Made by a program: the position numbers and the translations under genes
NCBI GenBank assembly: GCA_026874595.1
Contig: CM049316.1
Coordinates: forward strand, 30,239,339 to 30,303,338
Length of the DNA: 64,000 bases
Direction: 5' to 3'
DNA from: Sipunculus nudus
Lineage: Eukaryota > Annelida > Sipuncula > Golfingiida > Sipunculidae
Part shown: positions 57,583-64,000 of the stretch, piece by piece
How the letters are laid out: each line of letters opens with the position of its first letter
How positions within the stretch are numbered: the first letter of the stretch is position 1
The notes under the pieces: model-generated
Seen by the model: the letters and a program-made list of their open reading frames with translations, nothing else
Databases searched by the model: none
Told to the model about the DNA's origin: nothing

Positions 57583-57808
57583 TTTGTTGTTCCATTCCAA
57601 TTCTACGAGACATAATGGGGGCTCATTTTATGTAATACTGTCATTCTGGCCAAACTGCCACTATAGGTGGTTACTATATGAAGGTCAAGATCTTAACGTG
57701 AATCATAAATAGAAAAAAATCCGGGACTGTAAAAGAATGTCAGAAATATTTTCGATCATTTGCGAAAGTGCCCTTATAGAGAGATCCCACTGTAAATTTT
57801 TGTTGCAG
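56132..57808 (+). other. Intron before CTLD3
   Basis: Phase 1. The segment about 56290-56790 is loosely similar to 60040-60470 in the intron before CTLD4. Shared features are ACCGGG(T/C)xxAATCA(A/G)AGGC, CATAGACA(C/T)AGCG and GTAGACTGT(G/A)TTTA-like blocks. Two (AT)n arrays (57384-57455, 57539-57579) bracket an 80-bp unique piece. Confidence 0.7.
57384..57455. repeat. (AT)n microsatellite
   Basis: About 35 AT units; a second array follows at 57539-57579. Confidence 0.95.
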
Positions 57809-57950
57809 GCCCGCGGTGCATGCTGCTGGTGAACGAGTCTATGACGTTTGAAAACGCTTCCGCCACATGTGCAGGACACGGGAGCCATCTGTTCTTTTAT
57901 AATGATGTGAATACTTATAATAGACTCATGACCATTTCGTCAATACAAAG
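57809..57950 (+). CDS. C-type lectin-like gene, CTLD3 first-half exon
   Basis: Acceptor AATTTTTGTTGCAG, donor AAAG/GTAACT at 57951; in phase 1, out phase 2. It reads PRCMLLVNES, MTFENASATCAGHGSHLFFY, then NDVNTYNRLMTISSIQR. TFENASATCAGHGSHL is the alpha-helix with the first framework cysteine and the GGxL strand. The long-form N-terminal cysteine hairpin is reduced to one Cys. Two N-glycosylation sequons (NES, NAS) are present. Its partner exon is at 58617. Confidence 0.87.
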
Positions 57951-58616
57951 GTAACTCAGGGACGTAAATAAATGTTATAACACCATTGGTCCATTAGTCC
58001 ATAGATGTGTCTTTTTGAGAGTGTGCATCTGTGCAATTATTATGTAAAGTACGACAGGAATAGGTTAAATTATTTTAATCCATTACGTGTTTAACACGTA
58101 GTGCAAGTTATCTTATTACATAACTCCTGCATGCAAAACTGTTTGGAAGAAAACGGCACCTTTTCCATATCAACCATATAAAATTTTATTTCACAGCCAC
58201 CCCCCCCCCCCCCCAGCGCACTTCTTAATCCGCCCCCTGCCTATTCATATATGGAATTTCTTAGGGCTTTTCTACGACGATTACTCGCATGTTGCACGTG
58301 TATATTTTAAATGGCGAAAAGTAATGATCTGTGAGTTAGCCATAATACTTCTTACTTTATCATAACCTATCAAAACATATCATATTAATGTTTGGAATAT
58401 AAATTATGTTTAAAATAAGATTTAACTATTGTTACTTTTGTAAACAGAAATAATTCTTGGGATCTATTTACACATTTTTTTTTTGTATTTTATTATTCAT
58501 TCTGTGTATTTTCTGTATCTGGCCCAAGCAACTTGTTAGATATATTAATTAATCTTCATTCTTTGAATGTTATTTTATTCTTTGTTATTATATGAGTTTA
58601 ATTGTTTTTTTTTCAG
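57951..58616 (+). other. Intron inside CTLD3 (666 bp)
   Basis: Phase 2. It includes a run of about 17 C at 58199-58215. No ORF of note. Confidence 0.85.
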
Positions 58617-58828
58617 TTGGCCTGATTATTGGCTGGGTTTCTCCGATGCTGAGGTAGAAACACAGTTCCGTTCGGTGACAGGGGAGTACCTGCTAATGGA
58701 TATTTTCAAGTCACACAAATTACCAGCTTTTGACAAAAACACGAACTGCCTGGCTGCTAATGGCTCCGACCACAAAGCCAAGCCGGTATCATGTGATGAA
58801 TCCAAGCCATTCTTCTGTTCTCATCAAG
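58617..58828 (+). CDS. C-type lectin-like gene, CTLD3 second-half exon
   Basis: Acceptor TTTTTTTTTCAG, donor AAG/GTAAGG at 58829; in phase 2, out phase 1. It reads PDYWLGFSDAE (WIGL-type motif), FRSVTGEYLLMD, NTNCLAANG (third framework cysteine), KPVSCDES (fourth) and PFFCSHQG (last). The domain is compact and the WxNW strand is replaced by KLPAFDKN, so it has diverged from a sugar-binding CTLD. No EPN, QPD or WND is seen. The cysteine framework is complete, which argues that the fold is kept. Confidence 0.9.
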
Positions 58829-58877
58829 GTAAGGTGCTATTTGTGCAAGGTATACAATGTGATTTCACATTTTTATG

Positions 58878-58917
<40 letters not shown>

Positions 58918-59700
58918 GCGAGTTCGAGTGAAAGTCAAAGTCCAGGACCCCCGTGTCCAAGTCCGAGTCTTTAAGAAAATTGACTTGATTCCGGACGTCA
59001 CTGAAATCATATATATATATATATGCATATAGGTATGCATAATTATCTTGTAGAAGGTGAACTGCTCCATTTTTCAATTTCAATACGTTTCTACTTTTAA
59101 TTTTGGGAACAATATTATAACAGTTCTCCTTAACTTCATTTATTAAATCTCCTTCCTTAGGGAGGGGACACTTCTAGTGGATGTTGAGTTTATTTCTTTA
59201 TCAATATTTGGGGCTAAATATAATGTTGGACTCTCCTAGGTGCCCCCATTGCAAAACCACCGATCATTTTTTTTTTTTTTTTTTTTTTTTGCTCTTGTGT
59301 GAGCTTAAATGTGACTGTTTAAAAAACTGACCTTCAGCTGCAATATTAGTCACGGGATACAGATTTGCACCTGATATTTATGTTTGACCTTATATCAAAG
59401 CTCTAATCCGATCACAAATTATCGCTTGATTCTGTCATAGTTTGAGCTAGCTCTCCAATACGACTGATTATCCAAAATTTGCTTTGGGTCAGAGTAATAT
59501 TGACAAGTAATATATTTACAACTGGTGCTTATTTTGGACCATAACCTTATTTTCGAGCAATCCATATTTATTGAGTCATCCTTATTCATAGGCGCTGAAT
59601 ATCAGTTTTGATTTGGGACTGGTTGCAAAATATATAACATGTTTGGAAGATGTGTTATACACACATACACATACACACACACACATATATATATATATTA

Positions 59701-59738
<38 letters not shown>

Positions 59739-59889
59739 TATATTACCTTAAATGGACTCAAACACTTTATCAAATCTAAGAAATGTACCCAGAAGAAATA
59801 TGGTTGTGTTTTTAGCAAACCAAAATTATATTCAATTCCTGTTTTTATTGGGTTTTATAGAGTCGCCAAAAAACTGCAACCATATATAA

Positions 59890-59956
<67 letters not shown>

Positions 59957-60709
59957 CATCCCATCAAAACACTGATTCAGCAAAAGGATAAACATGACTC
60001 ATGGTCATAGTTCGCTCATATTAGCTTTTATACTTACATTAAAGGGACCTATCACATACCAAGCATATTAAATATACATCGAGTATCGTGTTTTCTCCTT
60101 AATATGTTATATAATCTGCCAATGATTTGTTCGTAATCCATATGCTTACCATTTTACACAATTGGAGATAAACTAACACCGGGCCCAATCAGAGGCGCAA
60201 AATATAGACATAGCGAGAACGCAACCCTGTAGCAACTTTACAAATCAAGATTTTTTAAAGCTCCAAACCGGTGTTTCTTCGATGTCTTCTTTTATGTTTC
60301 TTTACTTTGCGCAAGATCCTCTGGTAACGTATTCTTGTTGTTAAACAGACGCGTAGACTGTGTTTATTAAAAAGCAGAATCAGAACATCGTTTAAAACGG
60401 GTAAATTTGAGATCTTAAGTCCTTGTGCCATGATAATTTTTCTGGGTGTAATCAACATTTATTTCGAGCACGGAACGAGGCACTCTTCCGCCCCCTGAGA
60501 GTCCGAGTGTGCCTAGTGTTAGAACATGGACTTACATGGTAGAAAGCAATTGATTACCGTAAAATAATAATGAAAACTTAACTTTATTATGTACGAAATC
60601 TAGTGGTCATTTAAGGTACTACTGACGCTTTTCAAAACATAAAAATGGGAAACGTGTGTGTTCAGCCAATATGGTATATATTTAATGCAAATGTTTGTGT
60701 ACCTTTAAG
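58829..60709 (+). other. Intron before CTLD4
   Basis: Phase 1. It holds (AT)n arrays at 58879-58911, about 59687-59735 and 59898-59952, and a poly-T run of about 28 at 59262-59290. An AAGTCCxxGTCC-type repeat lies at 58930-58970. The segment 60040-60470 is related to the intron before CTLD3. Confidence 0.75.
59898..59952. repeat. (AT)n microsatellite
   Basis: About 27 AT units. Two more arrays lie at 58879-58911 and about 59687-59735. Confidence 0.95.
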
Positions 60710-60896
60710 GGTGCCCAGAGGGTACGAATTATCACCGAGTGGCAGGAATATGTACCAAGCTGATCGTGAACGCTGATTCGTTTGATGCTGCTTCAAGAGA
60801 CTGCAGTGAACACGGAGCAACCCTCTTGTTTATAAAAAATGAGACCCACATGACGGAAACCTATGATCTTTACCAAAACATAAGCACAATAACAAA
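60710..60896 (+). CDS. C-type lectin-like gene, CTLD4 first-half exon
   Basis: Acceptor TGTGTACCTTTAAG, donor AA/GTGAGT at 60897; in phase 1, out phase 2. It encodes GCPEGTNYHRVAGICTKLIV, then FDAASRDCSEHGATLLFI, KNETHMTETYDLY and NISTITK. This is a long-form CTLD start: the GCPEG...GIC hairpin, the FxxAxxxCxxxGAxL helix with the first framework cysteine, and an N-glycosylation sequon (NET). LLFIKNET closely resembles LFMVKNET of CTLD2, which supports duplication among the modules. Confidence 0.92.
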
Positions 60897-61231
60897 GTGA
60901 GTATCATTTATGAAGACTATATAAGTTATGACCGCCATCGGCAATGGCTTCAATTTATCTTTCAGGGAGGAGGGATGGCTCGGAGACACAAACACACACA
61001 AACACGCACGCGCACACACATATATGTGTATATACATGTATAAGTATATTAATTTTAGCTTTTGTATGACTCATTTCAAATTTATTTACTTTGTCACATT
61101 TCATATACATTACAAAAATTATAAGGTGTCAGAAAATGTTTTATGTTTCCAGTGTAACTTAATTCTAAAAACCAGATTTAGATATAATATTGCATAGTAA
61201 ATTCATATATGCAATTAGAAAAGTCTATAAT

Positions 61232-61236
<5 letters not shown>

Positions 61237-61291
<55 letters not shown>
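61237..61291. repeat. (AT)n microsatellite
   Basis: About 27 AT units. Confidence 0.95.
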
Positions 61292-61296
<5 letters not shown>

Positions 61297-61597
61297 CTCT
61301 GAAAAGTGGGGAAAGATGATTACATTGACCATCCCCCTTGCTATAAAGTGGGGGATATAGACCCCCGTCCCCCCTATATTATCGCCCCTTGCAAACGGGA
61401 CCTCGATAAAGTGCATGGTCACATTTTCGAGGTGGTCGTCTAAGCGAGGTTTGATATATATAAACGGCAAAAAAAGGGTTGGTACCATGCAAAAATGGTC
61501 GTTATTTTAAGATGGTCGCCTAACCTAGGTTTTATATATATTTGTGATTTATATGATATCACAGGTGCATGAAGTATGTATATGTATAGGTTATAAG

Positions 61598-61599
<2 letters not shown>

Positions 61600-61661
<62 letters not shown>
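61600..61661. repeat. (AT)n microsatellite
   Basis: About 31 AT units. Confidence 0.95.
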
Positions 61662-61663
<2 letters not shown>

Positions 61664-61737
61664 CTTCATTGCACGAGACCCAGTTACATGTTTTGCACCC
61701 TCCACTATTATTGCATTCATAACCAGTAATAATATTA

Positions 61738-61985
61738 AGGCAAAAAAAATAAAAGGTTTGGTTATCAGGCACCTCCCGTGTCAATTTGAACCCCCCGTAT
61801 CAAAAATTTTTATTTTGATTTCTATCTTTCCAGAAGATAAATAACACAAATTATGTAGTGTTACCTGTTTAGCAAAACAAAGTGTTATGCTTCTCCCTGA
61901 TCATATGACATTTTATAGAAACATACAAAAAAAGGTAAAAAAATAAAATACCCGCCCGCACTGATTTCTGAAAAAAATTGCCTGA
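61738..61985 (+). repeat. Dispersed repeat, uninterrupted copy
   Basis: Collinear with the two halves at 34316-34460 and 34944-35105, without the MITE found there. Poly-A-rich, with CCCGTGTCAATTTGAACCCC and GAAACATACAAAAAAAGG landmarks. Confidence 0.8.
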
Positions 61986-62014
61986 AAACCATACTTTTTT
62001 GGCCTAATATTCAC

Positions 62015-62017
<3 letters not shown>

Positions 62018-62047
<30 letters not shown>
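62018..62047. repeat. (GA)n microsatellite
   Basis: About 15 GA units. Confidence 0.95.
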
Positions 62048-62049
<2 letters not shown>

Positions 62050-62315
62050 AAAGTACACTTAACTGATGAATATGTATGTATACATTTAAATATGTCTTTA
62101 TATATGTACGGATAAAGGGGACACCTCTCTATTCAGTCATCTCTTAATTACTCGGGGGTAAAGAACCAAGAAACAGCCAATTTTTTGTAACCGGGAGGCT
62201 TTAATTCAGTGTAAAACTTTTGACTACACTTTTTTGTACTAAATATTCACCTTAGATTTATAATATATCTGATTTTACTGATAAAAGTTTGTGTGACATT
62301 TCGTGTTTCTATCAG

Positions 62316-62545
62316 TTCTCACACCTTTATCACACGTAGCGACGCCTTCTGGATTGGGCTGAACATTTCTGGGTCTGGGATGATGCAGTGGTTGGACAGT
62401 GAACCAGTCACCTATGACAACTGGCTCCCCCCACGGCCGATTTCAGGCACTCACCTGTGTGGTGCTGTATCAGTAAAAGATGATTGGAAATGGATACAGA
62501 AGCCGTGTTCAGAGAGTCTACCCTACATATGTCAAATACCTGTAG
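62316..62545 (+). CDS. C-type lectin-like gene, CTLD4 second-half exon
   Basis: Acceptor TCGTGTTTCTATCAG, donor TAG/GTAAGG at 62546; in phase 2, out phase 1. It reads SDAFWIGLNISGSGMMQWLD (WIGL motif, W strand), EPVTYDNWLPPRPISGTHLC (NW strand and third framework cysteine), GAVSVKDDWKWIQKPC (fourth) and SLPYICQIPV (last cysteine). The fold signature is complete. The position of EPN/QPD is occupied by LPPRPIS and the WND by WKW, so canonical calcium-dependent sugar binding is not expected. One NIS sequon is present. Confidence 0.94.
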
Positions 62546-63319
62546 GTAAGGTGCCTCTTTTTGTGAGCCTTTGGTAGAGGCTAGGATCGTGTGCGGTCAG
62601 TCCTGAAGCAGTTCTGTGATTGATTGTGAAACCGCCAACTGCGACACCTGGACCACATTTTATGAGAAGGCTACTTGTTGAAAACCTGTTAAACAAACAC
62701 TAAGATAACGATAATATGTATAAATTATATAAATATATGTAATTACTTTGTCCATCGCCGTCACATTTTTAAAATAATTTAGTTAACATTAATATCGATT
62801 TTTTTTGTAAATCATCCGTACACACTTCTAAAGGTGTATACTTTATAGGCTTCCATGGATAATTTAGGGTAATGCGCTTTCTAATTCGCGCAGATTCTGA
62901 CAACGATTGGGACAACAGAAATTTAAACGATTGCACGAGATCAAGTTTTTGTACCTCCGAAAGAGTTCTATTTATTATGCATGTCCCGTGATCGAAATGT
63001 AAATTGCAACATGTAAATTAAAAATATGTTGTGTTTATACAGGCATAAAATCATATATCATGAGCTGTCATAAACTTTTGCACCAGTGATTGCAGTAAAT
63101 TGATTGGTTGTTTTATAACAGAACGAATGATGTTTCCCGTGACATGATTGGTTGCTGCGCTGCGATGGACTCAAACTTTAAGCATTCAATCAACCTAACG
63201 GCTCTATCACATACAGCCTGGGAAAAAATGAATAAGTGACTGTTAGTGTAATACCATGCGTTATTTTAATATATTAAAAACATCACCAATCTATTGAATG
63301 GGGGTCTGTTTCTCTCTAG
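62546..63319 (+). other. Intron after CTLD4 (774 bp)
   Basis: Phase 1, GTAAGG to TTTCTCTCTAG. No repeat or ORF of note. Confidence 0.8.
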
Positions 63320-63376
63320 TCTGCACAGATCTGCCATCCGAAGTTACTACTGCAGAGGCGCCTCAGCCAACTACAG
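63320..63376 (+). CDS. C-type lectin-like gene, Thr-rich linker exon
   Basis: A 57-bp exon, phase 1 to phase 1: acceptor TTTCTCTCTAG, donor CAG/GTTTGT at 63377. It encodes VCTDLPSEVTTAEAPQPTTG across the split codons. It follows CTLD4 directly and must lead to further exons beyond the right edge. It has the same role and symmetry as the 56096 linker. Confidence 0.65.
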
Positions 63377-64000
63377 GTTTGTTCCGTATTAGACTGAGCT
63401 TACACATCAGGCAGCAGTTATTTCACTGCACGCGTTCTAAATCCAATCATTTTAACCTCTGCATTGTATTACAAGATCCTCCGGGTTTCGACACCAGGGC
63501 TAACCACCTGAATTTGCAATCAGACTGGTCAATGAGAGTGGAATAGAAATGTGCATCGAGCGCCAAAATTTAACTATGCGACACTCCCGTTCTTGTTGGT
63601 CTGATTACACCGGTTTGGAACATGCCAAGAATAAGACCAACAAAAACAGGGTGTCGCGAGATCCGGTATGACTGCAGCGTACAACCGCAGCGCGAGGAAA
63701 GTAGATCCAGTCGAGTTTTTATGTCCTTCATTTTTTATAAACTTGTGTATGTGAAATGATTGTCTGAATAGAGATTTGATATTACCTTTCGTCGCTTGTT
63801 ATGGGATTTTGTTGTCTCTGTTTGTCTATTATTTACTTCTTGTTTGTTGTTCCTAATTGTCTGTTATTTTTCTTTTCTCGGTTGTTTTCTACGGTGGGTT
63901 ATTTTTTTCATGTCTGTTGTTTTCTCTTTAAAAGATTTAAAAAAACCTATCCTTTATTTGCTCCACACGTTTTAGAATACACGCACAAATTGCAGGATTA
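63377..64000 (+). other. Start of the next intron, window edge
   Basis: No further exon can be recognised. From about 63780 the DNA is T-rich with repeated TTGTTGT(C/T)T motifs. Confidence 0.5.

Larger units (their letters stand above)
60897..62315 (+). other. Intron inside CTLD4 (1419 bp)
   Basis: Phase 2. It has a (CA)n-like stretch at 60988-61018, (AT)n arrays at 61237-61291 and 61600-61661, GGTGGTCGTC/AAATGGTCG repeats at 61430-61520, the dispersed repeat at 61738-61985 and a (GA)n array at 62018-62047. Confidence 0.8.

Overview
This is a eukaryotic, almost certainly metazoan, window. Coding sequence is sparse and split by introns with GT/AG borders, intergenic DNA is AT-rich, long (AT)n arrays are common, and many decayed transposons are present. 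The repeat types (tRNA-derived SINEs, Tc1, hAT-like MITEs, Ty3/Gypsy, a CR1/Jockey-like LINE) and a multi-domain C-type lectin gene suggest a marine invertebrate. A lophotrochozoan such as a mollusc is my best guess, by inference only; no rRNA, tRNA or species marker is present.

Layout. Positions 1-31000 hold no convincing host gene. They contain two tRNA-derived SINE families (2.3, 10.2, 14.9, 17.4, 20.2 kb), a 700-bp inverted-repeat MITE (11.1 kb), a decayed Tc1 element with IR/DR ends (13.19-14.74 kb), a 660-bp fold-back element (15.94-16.60 kb), a LINE relic with endonuclease and RT pieces (16.8-18.0 kb), a young 632-bp tandem duplication (21.77-23.02 kb), a triplicated ~140-bp array (24.0 kb), a pair of ~0.7-0.8-kb inverted arms (24.7-25.5 and 28.9-29.6 kb), the 3' end of a Ty3/Gypsy element with a short LTR (27.4-28.1 kb) and an 846-bp hAT-type MITE with a perfect 8-bp target duplication (30.06-30.91 kb).

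From 31.1 kb to the right edge one large plus-strand gene can be followed. Eleven exons encode, in order, CTLD1, a Thr/Pro-rich mucin-like stalk, CTLD2, a short linker, CTLD3, CTLD4 and a second Thr-rich linker. Both ends lie outside the window. Every CTLD is split over two exons, with phase-1 introns between domains and a phase-2 intron inside each domain, so each domain is a symmetric cassette. All four CTLDs keep the four framework cysteines and a WIGL-like motif, but none shows an EPN or QPD sugar-binding motif. This looks like a secreted or membrane recognition protein. Decayed copies of CTLD exons lie in the introns (42.2 kb clear; 48.4 and 55.2 kb weaker). Long introns carry a broken Ty3/Gypsy element (about 36.7-41.4 kb), diverged tandem repeats (44.7-47.4 and 49.9-51.9 kb) and many (AT)n arrays.

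The most striking non-coding item is at 33743-33865. A 31/32-bp inverted repeat between two (AT)n arrays is capped by a sequence that fits the full hammerhead ribozyme core (CTGAAGA, 5-bp stem II, GAAA, 3-bp stem III, TC cleavage site).
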